Assembly: GCA_017303655.1 (NCBI GenBank)
Contig: JAFLCE010000049.1
Coordinates: forward strand, 1-32,634
Reading direction: 5' to 3'
DNA from: Anaerolineae bacterium
GTDB taxonomy: Bacteria > Chloroflexota > Anaerolineae > Anaerolineales > Villigracilaceae
DNA: 32,634 nt
Position 1 is the first letter of the stretch. The number at the start of each line of letters is the position of its first letter. The position numbers and the translations under genes were made by a program. Shown piece after piece: positions 14,205 to 22,304 of this stretch. The notes under the pieces were generated by a model. It did no database searches. It was not told the DNA's origin and was given only the letters and a program-made list of their open reading frames with translations.

Positions 14205-14642
14205 TTATGCGACAGGCGGAATGAAGTCGTTCTTCACGGTTTCAATATTTGCCGCTTTTAAGAAATTCATTGCGTTCTCGTCCAAGCGGTATGCCACACT
14301 ATAGACAATGCGGCTGATGCCTGCATTGATGAGTGCCTTGGTGCAGTTAATGCATGGCAAGTGTGTGACGTAGCAGGTGGCACCTTTGGTGGAAACACCA
14401 TGCAACGCCGCTTGAATGATGGCATTCGTCTCCGCATGAATCGTGCGGACGCAGTGCCCTTCCACCATTAGGTGACCGATCTCTTCGCAATGCTCCTGCC
14501 CGGCGGGTGAGCCGTTGAATCCGGTGGTCAGGATGCGCTTCTCGCGTACGATCACACAGCCCACAAAGGCGCGGTCGCAGGTGCTGCGTTCTGATACGGC
14601 GTAAGCGATCTTCATAAAATACGAGTCCCAGTCTGGGCGCAT
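14205..14642 (-). CDS. dCMP/cytidine deaminase-family zinc enzyme (ComEB-like)
   Basis: 145 residues from ATG 14642, with GGAGA upstream; a TTG start 2 codons earlier is less likely. The zinc-binding motifs are HAETNAI (His ligand and catalytic Glu) and LPCINCTKAL (two Cys). The pattern RAFVGCVIVREKRILTTGFNGSPAG at the N-terminus and SVAYRLDENAMNFLKAANI at the C-terminus identifies the dCMP deaminase/ComEB group, which hydrolyses dCMP to dUMP to feed thymidylate synthesis. It is divergent from the KAS III-like gene. Confidence 0.85.
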   Translation of the reverse strand: MRPDWDSYFMKIAYAVSERSTCDRAFVGCVIVREKRILTTGFNGSPAGQEHCEEIGHLMVEGHCVRTIHAETNAIIQAALHGVSTKGATCYVTHLPCINCTKALINAGISRIVYSVAYRLDENAMNFLKAANIETVKNDFIPPVA

Positions 14643-14747
14643 GGACAATCTCCGAAAATGTGATGCGCACTATTCTACCCGCTGATTTCCGCTTCGGGGT
14701 AGCTTTTTTGCCCGGCTGGGGTTTTAACCTGAAAAGGAGTTTACTGT

Positions 14748-15992
14748 ATGTCAGACAACCCTGTACCTGCTTCATTTTATGAACGTCCCAATGTAGAAAC
14801 ATCCGTCATTCCGGTAGGTTCCGGCGTGCCGCTCGGCATGGAAGGCGTATACAACTCACGGCTTGGTATTGGAGGCGCGTATGGTTCCTGGGGGCAGAGT
14901 TATAGCAACGCCTCCCTGCCATCGTTCCTCGCAGAGCGAAACGGCAGAGCTTTCGAAGCCAGCGATATTTTGAATCTGGCTGAGCTTGGCTTTAGCCATC
15001 GCCAGCACGTCCCAAAGCTGAATCAGGCAGAGAATCTCGAATTGGAATTGGAAGTCGGTTCGCGCTTATTGAGAAAGACTCTGGATGTATGCGGTTGGGA
15101 TGCCAGCGAAGTGGAAGGTGTCTTGATCGGCATGACCAGCCCGATCACGTTGGATTATATTCAGCGCATTTCTAAAATGGTCGGGATTCCTGAATCAGCA
15201 TTGAAGGTCTCTGTACACAAAGCTTGTGACGGCTCGATGGGCGCCTTGCATCTGGCTCTCAACCCCAGCCTTTCACAACCCGGAAAACTCAACATCGCAG
15301 ATCATTTGCGTGGGAAGAAAGTTTTGGTAGGCGGCATTGAAGGCTTGAGCCGCACCACTTGCCGGACTTCTGATAAAAATGCCTTACAGTTATTCGGCAA
15401 TGGCATGGGTGCGATTGGCGTGATCCCCGGCGAAACGATGCGATTCCTTGTAGGAAAAAGTTTCGAAGATTACGATGCAGATGGTTTACTGGCTGTAAAA
15501 ATGGAATATCCGCATTCCGGCTTGAAAAACGAGGCGTCTCAATTAGATATCACCCAGCAGCTTGAAAATGAGATTCGGGTTGCCGGGTTGATGAACGAGC
15601 CCAAGAATGGTGAATCGGTCGAAATGGCAGGCTTGATGGGCATGGTGAAATTGTTTGTCCGCAACGGCGTGCAGGTCGTGGAAGACGTCTATCGTGAATA
15701 TCAGGCGCTGATGGATCGCGTCGGCGACTCGGGCAAATCCATTACGATGGGCATTGTGCATCACGCCAATTTCAAGATCAATGCGTTGAAAGCCAAACAT
15801 CTTTCGAAGTTGGGCATTGAATTCCCCATGCCCTGGCTGTTGAGCGATTTTGGGAACGTGAGTGCGGCATCGAACATCATTGCATTTTTGCGCCAACTGC
15901 CAGAGATCAACCTTGGCGACCATATTCTCTTGGATGGCTTTGGTGCGGGCACATATTATGACGTGATGGCTGTTTCAATGGGCGAAGCCTAG
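14748..15992 (+). CDS. 3-oxoacyl-ACP synthase III-like (thiolase-fold) condensing enzyme
   Basis: 414 residues. The catalytic triad of KAS III/HMG-CoA synthase-type enzymes is visible: Cys160 in VHKACDGSMGALH, His in GIVHHANFKIN and Asn in DFGNVSAASNII, with GFGAG near the end. Condensing enzymes of this type join an acyl thioester to a malonyl or acyl partner. It is longer than FabH (about 320 residues), with an N-terminal extension of some 75 residues of unclear origin. Whether it acts in fatty acid, polyketide or other ketone formation is open. GGAG precedes the ATG. No other fatty-acid genes are adjacent. Confidence 0.75.
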   Translation: MSDNPVPASFYERPNVETSVIPVGSGVPLGMEGVYNSRLGIGGAYGSWGQSYSNASLPSFLAERNGRAFEASDILNLAELGFSHRQHVPKLNQAENLELELEVGSRLLRKTLDVCGWDASEVEGVLIGMTSPITLDYIQRISKMVGIPESALKVSVHKACDGSMGALHLALNPSLSQPGKLNIADHLRGKKVLVGGIEGLSRTTCRTSDKNALQLFGNGMGAIGVIPGETMRFLVGKSFEDYDADGLLAVKMEYPHSGLKNEASQLDITQQLENEIRVAGLMNEPKNGESVEMAGLMGMVKLFVRNGVQVVEDVYREYQALMDRVGDSGKSITMGIVHHANFKINALKAKHLSKLGIEFPMPWLLSDFGNVSAASNIIAFLRQLPEINLGDHILLDGFGAGTYYDVMAVSMGEA

Positions 15993-16031
15993 AGCAAACA
16001 GTCCCTGCGTTTTGCAGGGACTGTTTGCTCT
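15991..16031 (+). terminator. Long hairpin overlapping the KAS III-like stop codon
   Basis: Perfect 18-bp arms (15991-16008 and 16014-16031, CAAACAGTCCCTGC core) with a 5-nt loop. The left arm includes the last two bases of the TAG. A-rich rather than T-rich sequence follows on the plus strand, so it may work together with the next hairpin. Confidence 0.75.
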
Positions 16032-16070
16032 AAAAAATGAGAGCCACTTTCAAAGTGGCTCTCATTTTTT
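16032..16070. terminator. Bidirectional intrinsic terminator between the KAS III-like gene and glmS
   Basis: Stem of A-run, TGAGAGCCACTTT and its complement around a very small loop, with T-runs on both strands. It immediately follows the first hairpin and sits one base before the glmS stop. Confidence 0.9.
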
Positions 16071-17912
16071 TTATTCTACAGTTACGCTTTTCGCCAAATT
16101 TCTTGGTTGATCCACATCCAACCCGCGGATGGCGGCGATGTGATATGCCAGCATCTGCAGTGGTAGGACGGTGATGATGGGCGAGAGCATCCACGGTGCT
16201 TCAGGTACCCACAGCACATGGTCTGCCATGTTTTTCACGAGGTCATCGCCTTCGGTGGCAACGGCAATGACCATGCCGCCACGCGCCTTCGCCTGCTGGA
16301 TCTGCGAGATCATCTTCTCGTGCCAAGGGTCTTTTGGCGCGATGCACAACACCGGCATCTCTTCGTCGATCAACGCGATGGGACCGTGCTTCATTTCACC
16401 CGCCGGGTAGCCCTCGGCATGGATATAAGAAATTTCCTTGAGCTTCAAGGCGCCTTCATACGCGATCGGCATGTTGATGCCGCGTCCCAGATACAAACAG
16501 CCTTCAATATCCTTGAGCGCGTGCGCCACTTTCTCCACTTCAGCTTCGCTGTCCATCACGCGACCCGCCAAGTCTGGCACAAGGCGCAAGTCTGAGACGA
16601 GTTCACGGCGGGTCTTTTCATCGATCACACCACGCAGGTCTGCCAGCAAGATCGCCAGCATGTACTGATCCACCAGCGGCGCAGTGAATGCCTTGGTGGA
16701 CGCCACACCGATCTCAGGTCCGGTTTGCATCGAGATATATCCATCTGCCACGCGCATGGCTTGCGAACCAATCGCGTTGACGATGCTCCAGATGATGCCG
16801 CCCTTCTTGCGTCCCTCTTCCATGGCTGCCAGCGTATCCGCCGTTTCGCCCGATTGCGAAATGGCAAGCACAACGGTGTTCTCGTCCACGATCGGGTCAC
16901 TATAACGGAATTCAGAACCGATAACCACTTCCACGGGGATGCGCGCGATCTTTTCGATCAGATACTTGCCGACCATGCCCGCATACGCGGCGGTGCCACA
17001 GGCGGTGATGTAAATGCGCTGAATGCGCTTCGCCAATTCAGGCGTCAGGTTCAGCTCCGGCAGGCGGATGCGACCTTCTTTGAAGTCCACGCGCCCGGCG
17101 AGAGTGTCCGTCAACGCGCGGACTTGCTCATGAATTTCCTTCTGCATGAAGTGACGATACTCGCCCTTCTCAGCAGAAACAGCATCAAAGGCAATGGTAT
17201 GAATTTCCGGCTTTACTTCCTCGCCGTCAATGGTTTCAATGCGCACGCTATCCTTGGTCAACACCACCATCTGGCGCGACTCAAGGAAGATCATGCGGCG
17301 GGTATGTTCCAAAATAGCAGGGATATCCGAAGCGAGATAATTTTCACCTTCACCCAAACCTACAACGATGCCCCCGGCATTCCCGATGCGCGCGGCGATG
17401 ATCTTATCCGGTTCATCGGTAGAGAGCAGCAATACGACATTTGCGCCTTCGATCTGTTTGAAGGTGCGGCGCGCGGCTTCCTCAAAGGAAATACCAGCCG
17501 CTTTATTATGCTCTGCAAGATGTACGATGGTTTCCGTATCCGTTTCAGAGTTAAAGGTCACGCCTTCTGCGCCAAGTTCCTCTTTCAACTCCAAAAAATT
17601 TTCCACGATGCCGTTATGCACCACGACCATCTTGCTGGTGTTACCAACGTGCGGGTGAGCATTGCGAGCCGATGGCGCACCATGAGTCGCCCAGCGCGTA
17701 TGCCCAATGCCCGGCGCGCCTGTCAATGGCGACCTGCTTAGCAAGTCCACCAGTTGTTGCAATTTACCCGCGTCACGGCGAACGTCAATCTCACCGTTAT
17801 TAATGACGGCAACGCCCGCGGAGTCATAACCGCGATATTCCAAGCGCTTCAAGCCGTTGATGATGATCGGGGTCGCATCCTTCGGACCGACATAACCGAC
17901 GATTCCACACAT
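16071..17912 (-). CDS. glmS: Glutamine-fructose-6-phosphate aminotransferase (GlmS)
   Basis: 613 residues, full length. The N-terminal class II amidotransferase domain starts MCGIVGYVG with the Cys nucleophile at residue 2; RWATHGAPS and the DTETIVHL segment are present. Two SIS domains follow (AISQSGETADTLAA; ARGGMVIAVATEG) and the C-terminus ends LAKSVTVE. The enzyme converts fructose-6-phosphate and glutamine to glucosamine-6-phosphate for UDP-GlcNAc and peptidoglycan. GGAGG precedes the ATG. The leader carries a glmS-ribozyme-like RNA, giving feedback by GlcN6P. Confidence 0.95.
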   Translation of the reverse strand: MCGIVGYVGPKDATPIIINGLKRLEYRGYDSAGVAVINNGEIDVRRDAGKLQQLVDLLSRSPLTGAPGIGHTRWATHGAPSARNAHPHVGNTSKMVVVHNGIVENFLELKEELGAEGVTFNSETDTETIVHLAEHNKAAGISFEEAARRTFKQIEGANVVLLLSTDEPDKIIAARIGNAGGIVVGLGEGENYLASDIPAILEHTRRMIFLESRQMVVLTKDSVRIETIDGEEVKPEIHTIAFDAVSAEKGEYRHFMQKEIHEQVRALTDTLAGRVDFKEGRIRLPELNLTPELAKRIQRIYITACGTAAYAGMVGKYLIEKIARIPVEVVIGSEFRYSDPIVDENTVVLAISQSGETADTLAAMEEGRKKGGIIWSIVNAIGSQAMRVADGYISMQTGPEIGVASTKAFTAPLVDQYMLAILLADLRGVIDEKTRRELVSDLRLVPDLAGRVMDSEAEVEKVAHALKDIEGCLYLGRGINMPIAYEGALKLKEISYIHAEGYPAGEMKHGPIALIDEEMPVLCIAPKDPWHEKMISQIQQAKARGGMVIAVATEGDDLVKNMADHVLWVPEAPWMLSPIITVLPLQMLAYHIAAIRGLDVDQPRNLAKSVTVE

Positions 17913-17974
17913 ATAGGGATTCCTCCAATTGAAATAGATTTAAGAATCGACACCCGCAGCTTCGAACTTAACCG

Positions 17975-18210
17975 ATGCCTGCTGGCTCGACCCAAACATT
18001 GTGCCACTCGCTGCCTTTGCTTGAACAGCGATTCTCTCTGGAGGGAAAGATGGACGGGTTATGGCATCCCGGAAGGCTTCCGCTGATCTCTCGATTTTCC
18101 TACCTCACCCCAACCCTTTCCTACAAGGAGAGGGAAATAGTTAACTCCATCTCGCGATAGAGAACCTTCGTCCTCGTCAACTCCGCTGAATAGAACGGAG
18201 TCCATGCGCT
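17975..18210 (-). ncRNA. glmS ribozyme-like leader RNA
   Basis: On the minus strand the glmS leader carries the landmarks of the GlcN6P-activated self-cleaving ribozyme. Cleavage-site-like AGCGC is at 18210-18206, followed by P1 arms ACUCCG/CGGAGU, the conserved GUUGACGAGGAC, GAAGGUU...GCGGAAGCCUUC paired across a variable domain, P3 (CGGG/CCCG), then a UCGCUG/CAGCGA hairpin and AAAGGCAGCGAGUGGC. Cleavage would fall between A and G at 18210/18209. Consensus GCGCC and GGCGG are here GCGCA and AGCGG, so the P2.2 pseudoknot loses one pair and activity is not guaranteed. The 3' end is approximate. Confidence 0.82.
18099..18134. repeat. Dispersed-repeat-like insert in the ribozyme variable domain
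   Basis: The plus-strand sequence CCTACCTCACCCCAACCC, followed by a TTTCCT/AGGAGAGGG hairpin (18114-18122 and 18126-18134), matches a GC-rich palindromic intergenic repeat found widely in bacteria. It lies inside the loop of the UCUCU-CG/CG-AGAGA stem of the ribozyme, lengthening that domain. The remainder of the 418-bp gap between glmS and the next gene is the ribozyme, its promoter and a terminator. Confidence 0.6.
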
Positions 18211-18262
18211 GTCTTTCCCATTTGAAATTTGCCGTTACACCTCCTTTTGAAATAACGAAAAA

Positions 18263-18268
18263 ATTATA
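18263..18268 (-). promoter_or_regulatory. Probable -10 box of glmS
   Basis: TATAAT on the minus strand, about 45-50 nt upstream of the ribozyme cleavage site. No clear -35 box is visible; its position would fall in the terminator stem at 18273-18314. Confidence 0.5.
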
Positions 18269-18272
18269 CCGT

Positions 18273-18314
18273 AAAAAACAACCGCCAGCTTTTGAGGGCT
18301 GGCGGTTGTTTTTT
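18273..18314 (-). terminator. Intrinsic terminator after the TadE/TadG gene set
   Basis: Perfect 17-bp arms (AACAACCGCCAGC core, 18273-18289 and 18298-18314) with an 8-nt loop and T-run on the minus strand. It ends the pilus-region transcript 17 bp after the stop at 18331 and lies just upstream of the glmS promoter. Confidence 0.9.
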
Positions 18315-18330
18315 TACTTATTGTACTAAC

Positions 18331-19917
18331 TTAACAGTCGAAGCAGGCGGTTGGCGTGGGTGATGGTGTAGGTGTCCGCGTTCGAGTCGGCGTCGGTGTG
18401 ATCACCGTGGGCGTCCGTGTCGGCGTGTTCGTCGGTGTGAAGGTCGGTGTCCTCGTCGGTGTTCTCGTCGGCGTATTGGTAACCGTTGGCGTATTGGTAC
18501 GCGTTGGTGTACGAGATGGGGTCGGGGTACGAGACGGAGTAGGAGTGCGCGACGGGGTCAGGGTAATGGTCGGTGTATTGGTGATCGTCGGTGTTCTTGT
18601 AATGGTCGGCGTGCGAGTCGGTGTATTGGTATTTGTCGGTGTAGCTGTGTAATTGTTGATGCTGCCAGTGATGGTACAAGTACCCCAATTGGGGAAGTCA
18701 AAGGTTAGGCTAACGTTCCACAACCCGCCCCAGGTGGTGTTATTTGTATCTGCATCCCAGGTTGCTTGCGTGCCGCTGCCATTGATCGGTAGGGTGCCGG
18801 AAGCCGCTGAGGTGTTCTGTGGCGAGGCAGTAATGCCAGCACCGCTTGTACCTGCCGGGTTGTAATAAGTTGTGCCATTGAACCCTACATAATCGAAGTA
18901 CTTGCCACCAGTGAGTGGTGAGGGGTTCCAAGTGAGCGTGGAACTAATTAGGTAGGCAGTCACAAAATTATTGTTACGAACGCGGGCTTCGAAACTATCG
19001 CCATTGAAGCGGGTACGGTCAATAAAAATATTGCTGCAAGAAGGTGCGGGTGTATTGGTAACGGTAGGTGTGCGGGTAGGTGTACGCGTAATGGTGGGTG
19101 TCAGCGTAAGCGTAGGCGTGCGGGTCGGTGTCCGTGTGGGTGTCCGTGTCGGTGTATTGGTGATTGTTGGGGTAAGGGTAGCTGTGGGTGTATCCGTAGG
19201 GATGGGTGTATTGGTTGGCACGGTTGGGATGTTCAACGGCAGCGGGGTGTTGATGGCGCGAGTCGCACGGAATTGTTCCACAATGCCTTCGCGGTACGAA
19301 GCCAGGTGGATCATGCTGGGTTGAATGCCGAAAATAGGCAAGACCATAAAGCGGAAGTTGTAATCCGCGGCAACGACCACGCGGTTGCCAGGCGTGCCTG
19401 CATGTTCACTGCGGGTTCCATTCGGCAGGGTGCAGTTGGCATACACGGGGCGCGCCATCAGCGGCGGAACGAAAACACGTCCATCTTCTGCAGAACAGAC
19501 TGTAATGTTGAAATACTCATCATCTGTATTGCTGGCAGAAGCACCGAGGGTGACGTCTCTCAAGATAAAACCAACGATAATGCGACGGGTTTCATCGCGG
19601 ATCGAGAACACGCGCGTAGCAGTGTCTTCTTCATCTTCGGTCGAGCATAGGGTGCCATCACCATCAAGATCATAGGTAGCGACATTGTACACGCCGCCAC
19701 CATTACAGTAGGTCTGCTCGTACTGACCAGTGGTGGCATAGCGGATGCCGAAGCGAGTGGAATTTTCGATGATGATCCACGCGAACATCAGGCGTGAAAA
19801 CTCGATCACGCCTACCAGCACAAGCATCAGTAAAGGAATGATGAGGGCAAATTCAACCATTGCCTGTGCTTTTGGTTTTCTTTTTATTTCCTTATCTTTT
19901 GTATGAATCATGCCCAT
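18331..19917 (-). CDS. TadE-like protein with two Thr-Pro-rich stalks and a terminal Cys-bounded domain
   Basis: 528 residues from ATG 19917, chosen because AAGGAA stands 6-7 nt upstream. The N-terminus [21 protein letters not shown] then [11 protein letters not shown] is a TadE/pseudopilin-type hydrophobic segment. A pilin-like region follows to about residue 230, then a Thr-Pro-Arg stalk ([11 protein letters not shown]), a globular domain of about 130 residues starting [11 protein letters not shown] and closing with GTCTITG, and a second longer Thr-Pro stalk ending PTACFDC. It is a likely surface or pilus-associated protein. The antisense Gly-Val ORFs are shadows. Confidence 0.8.
   Translation of the reverse strand: MGMIHTKDKEIKRKPKAQAMVEFALIIPLLMLVLVGVIEFSRLMFAWIIIENSTRFGIRYATTGQYEQTYCNGGGVYNVATYDLDGDGTLCSTEDEEDTATRVFSIRDETRRIIVGFILRDVTLGASASNTDDEYFNITVCSAEDGRVFVPPLMARPVYANCTLPNGTRSEHAGTPGNRVVVAADYNFRFMVLPIFGIQPSMIHLASYREGIVEQFRATRAINTPLPLNIPTVPTNTPIPTDTPTATLTPTITNTPTRTPTRTPTRTPTLTLTPTITRTPTRTPTVTNTPAPSCSNIFIDRTRFNGDSFEARVRNNNFVTAYLISSTLTWNPSPLTGGKYFDYVGFNGTTYYNPAGTSGAGITASPQNTSAASGTLPINGSGTQATWDADTNNTTWGGLWNVSLTFDFPNWGTCTITGSINNYTATPTNTNTPTRTPTITRTPTITNTPTITLTPSRTPTPSRTPTPSRTPTRTNTPTVTNTPTRTPTRTPTFTPTNTPTRTPTVITPTPTRTRTPTPSPTPTACFDC
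18341..18652. repeat. Degenerate tandem repeat encoding a Thr-Pro stalk (C-terminal)
   Basis: GTCGGTGT-type units (plus strand) recur in triplet phase, giving Thr-Pro-Thr-Arg/Asn codons on the minus strand. Such tracts are prone to length change. Confidence 0.75.
19046..19246. repeat. Degenerate tandem repeat encoding a Thr-Pro stalk (central)
   Basis: The same unit type as the C-terminal tract, encoding the first stalk of the TadE-like protein between the pilin-like region and its globular domain. Confidence 0.7.
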
Positions 19918-19947
19918 GGTCATTTCCTTCTGAAAATAATTGACAAC

Positions 19948-21417
19948 TTATCTTGAAATTCTGGTAAAGATATTTCTGGCAATCGCATCGAAAATTGCAG
20001 CCAAACCCGAAGAATTTGGTGAGAAAAAGTATTCACCATGATTGGCAGAAACCCCACCAGCAGTTTCTGCGGCATACTCAAGGAGTTGTTCGCCTGCAGT
20101 GGCATCACCTTTGGAAGCATTACGAATTAGATTTCCTAAACCAATAGTAAAGACAGTCACACCTTGTCCGGTAACAGGGTCTGCCAGATAATCTGCCATA
20201 TCTCTGGCATAATCATCAGCATCGTAATTAGCATCGCCGTTTGAATGACGGGAAACCGCAGACGCGTCACGGCAAAAAGGGTTGGTCAGTGAGTTCCAGG
20301 TACTAGTTGGGCAGAAACCGTCCAAGTAGCCTGGGAAACTGTCAGTGGCGTTGGCAGGACCACCAGCTAATGCCAGCACGATCCACAAAGAGTCTTCGCG
20401 CACCAGCCCATTGGTAAATTCCAATGCCGCTCTACGGAATGCCCCACCGATGTTACTGGAGTTGCAGGAGGAAATATTATTAACCTCGTCACCAGTGTTT
20501 GCTAGAAGGTCAACCCCAAGACGATAAATTGGGCAATCTAACCCAATGAACGTACCACTAGTATAATTAATGCAAGGTCCGTTGGCTGGGTTGGCTGGCG
20601 ATCCCCAGTCGCAGGCAGGCGGTTGATAAACGCGTAAATTTCCTAAGGCTGTTCGCACAGCCGACTCATTATCATCCAGCCCAATCACGGTGACGTGGTC
20701 GCGGTTGGGGGCATTGGGAGATTGATTGGTCATGGCTACGATAGAAACTCTATCATACGGGAAGAACATATTATCCAAAAATTCATCAGCGACGTTTTTT
20801 ACAGTGTCTAATGGCTCACATGGGTTGGATATGGATGCATTACATGCTGATGGGTCTTCACTAGGATGATCAGGTATGTTGCCATTTCCGCCAGCATACG
20901 TTTCATATGCCATGGAAGCGGAAGTATCAATGATTAAGACCATATCGATGGAAGCGGCTTCACCGACCGCAGAAGTCGTCAGGTTTGCTGAAGTGAAACC
21001 CAATACACGCATGAAGCCGAATTGAACCGTGCGAGTCGCTTCCACACGTACGAGCTTTCTGCGTGGGAGGGTACAAAGGGTTTCATCATGCAAGGTTCCG
21101 TCTGTAGAGGTATCGAGAGTACCCGTATCAGGGTCTCTTTTGCAGCGATATACATTAATATTTGCAGCGTCAGACTGATTGAGATTTAAGAACGTTTCAG
21201 CAGCTGTTGAAAGGTCTGCACCTGTAAAACCACGGCGAAATTGCTGAGAAGCAGAAATCGAAGCGGCATCTACGGCGCGCTTTAATTTACCGTATTCGAT
21301 CAACATCATGCCGCCATCGGTCATCAAACCGACCATGGCGATTAAACCAACCATTGCCACCGCAATGAGGACGATGGCTTGACCGCGTTCCGATTTTCTT
21401 GGATTTGTTTTCAACAT
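19948..21417 (-). CDS. TadG-like protein with von Willebrand factor A domain
   Basis: 489 residues. N-terminal SERGQAIVLIAVAMVGLIAMVG then MTDGG is a TadG-type membrane segment. Asp164-Thr-Ser166-Ala-Ser168 (LIIDTSASM) is a MIDAS motif beginning a vWA domain, with DTVKNVADEFLDNM and RVSIVAMTN following. The insert region is rich in Cys pairs (for example SACNASISNPCEP), suggesting disulfides outside the cell. The vWA fold may bind divalent cations and partner proteins. GGTGAG lies upstream of the ATG. Confidence 0.85.
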   Translation of the reverse strand: MLKTNPRKSERGQAIVLIAVAMVGLIAMVGLMTDGGMMLIEYGKLKRAVDAASISASQQFRRGFTGADLSTAAETFLNLNQSDAANINVYRCKRDPDTGTLDTSTDGTLHDETLCTLPRRKLVRVEATRTVQFGFMRVLGFTSANLTTSAVGEAASIDMVLIIDTSASMAYETYAGGNGNIPDHPSEDPSACNASISNPCEPLDTVKNVADEFLDNMFFPYDRVSIVAMTNQSPNAPNRDHVTVIGLDDNESAVRTALGNLRVYQPPACDWGSPANPANGPCINYTSGTFIGLDCPIYRLGVDLLANTGDEVNNISSCNSSNIGGAFRRAALEFTNGLVREDSLWIVLALAGGPANATDSFPGYLDGFCPTSTWNSLTNPFCRDASAVSRHSNGDANYDADDYARDMADYLADPVTGQGVTVFTIGLGNLIRNASKGDATAGEQLLEYAAETAGGVSANHGEYFFSPNSSGLAAIFDAIARNIFTRISR

Positions 21418-21428
21418 AAATTTCTCAC

Positions 21429-22067
21429 CTAATCTGGTTCGGCAGCAGCGAGCGGCATAATGGTGTAGGCTCGCATAATAAAGGGGTCTGGCACAAAAAG
21501 AAGTAGCCAGGGTAATCTCAATACTTGATGGTAATGATAATGGACTTCCACCAATAAAATACCTGCATTCGGTGCCCCACTCACCAAAAGCGATTCGATG
21601 GCTGCATCTGAAAATGCGGGCGATTCGTTGTTGTATAAATGATAAGAACCAGAAGATGGAAAGCGTTCTACATTCCCACTTGATGCCCCGAAGGCAGTGA
21701 TGATCACATCATCATTAGAGGGGTCAAGGGGAATCCGCCGTCCCTGATAAGAGGGGTTGATCACTTGCGGGTCAAGGCTGGCTCGCACCATGGCAGCTGT
21801 ATCTGCATAAAAAGTCATATCATCAGCAGTGCCATACACGTCTACGAATGGATTTTCGTTGCTATAAAAACGGGCGGCTTCACGGGTGGCATCGATCAAT
21901 GAAAGATAATAATTCAGAGCAAAGCCAAATTCCACCACGCCGCCTAGTAACATGAGCAGGATGGGTAGTGTAATAGCAAACTCAACCAAGCTTTGAGCTT
22001 TAGATTTCTGCAGCCGGGTTGTCTTTTTATTGATTCGGGAAAATACTTTATTAAGTATTTTTTTCAT
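21429..22067 (-). CDS. TadE-like pseudopilin
   Basis: 212 residues. N-terminus KAQSLVEFAITLPILLMLLG then GVVEFGFALNYYLSL is the TadE hydrophobic segment, with acidic residue Glu after the SLV as in type IVb pilins. The rest is soluble with aromatic beta segments. It is 11 bp upstream of the vWA TadG-like gene, so they share a transcript. It probably localises with or is processed by the prepilin peptidase encoded at 25220-26008. Confidence 0.8.
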   Translation of the reverse strand: MKKILNKVFSRINKKTTRLQKSKAQSLVEFAITLPILLMLLGGVVEFGFALNYYLSLIDATREAARFYSNENPFVDVYGTADDMTFYADTAAMVRASLDPQVINPSYQGRRIPLDPSNDDVIITAFGASSGNVERFPSSGSYHLYNNESPAFSDAAIESLLVSGAPNAGILLVEVHYHYHQVLRLPWLLLFVPDPFIMRAYTIMPLAAAEPD

Positions 22068-22190
22068 TATCGTCTCTTATTTCTGTTTACAAACACACTG
22101 AATCCAACCATGGTTTACGAGCGATCATTTGATTTTGAAGACGAGGGGGATGTTGTTCGCGGATCGCCTACTGCATTAAAACTTATTCCT

Positions 22191-22196
22191 ATTATA
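22191..22196 (-). promoter_or_regulatory. Possible -10 box for the second half of the pilus region
   Basis: TATAAT in the 237-bp gap between two TadE/TadG gene groups. TTACTT lies 17 nt upstream. It would give an mRNA leader of about 120 nt for the gene starting at 22067. A short hairpin (CTTACA/TGTAAG, 22240-22255) is the only other structure seen in this gap. Confidence 0.35.
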
Positions 22197-22304
22197 AACT
22201 ACTTCTAATCTTGAAGTAATATGCAAGTAAATTGCAACGCTTACATTTCTGTAAGAACTTCTCGTGTCTTGGTTTTGAACACCATTGTCAGACATGCTGA
22301 GCGG

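Noticed and set aside
14675-14709. A terminator in the gap before the KAS III-like gene
   Set aside because: CTACCC/GGGTAG arms with a 16-nt loop followed by T6 are weak, and the stem is too short to be sure.
16725-17741. A 338-aa plus-strand ORF over glmS
   Set aside because: Antisense to glmS; it arises from the codon pattern of the real gene.
17913-18262. A T-box or other riboswitch upstream of glmS
   Set aside because: There is no T-box sequence or specifier loop, while the glmS-ribozyme landmarks occur in order.
18356-18652. A Gly/Val-rich 98-aa ORF on the plus strand
   Set aside because: It is the antisense of the Thr-Pro-rich stalk of the TadE-like protein.
21993-22208. A small plus-strand ORF in and beyond the 5' end of the TadE-like gene
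   Set aside because: Mostly antisense to the TadE-like gene, no ribosome site, no known domain.
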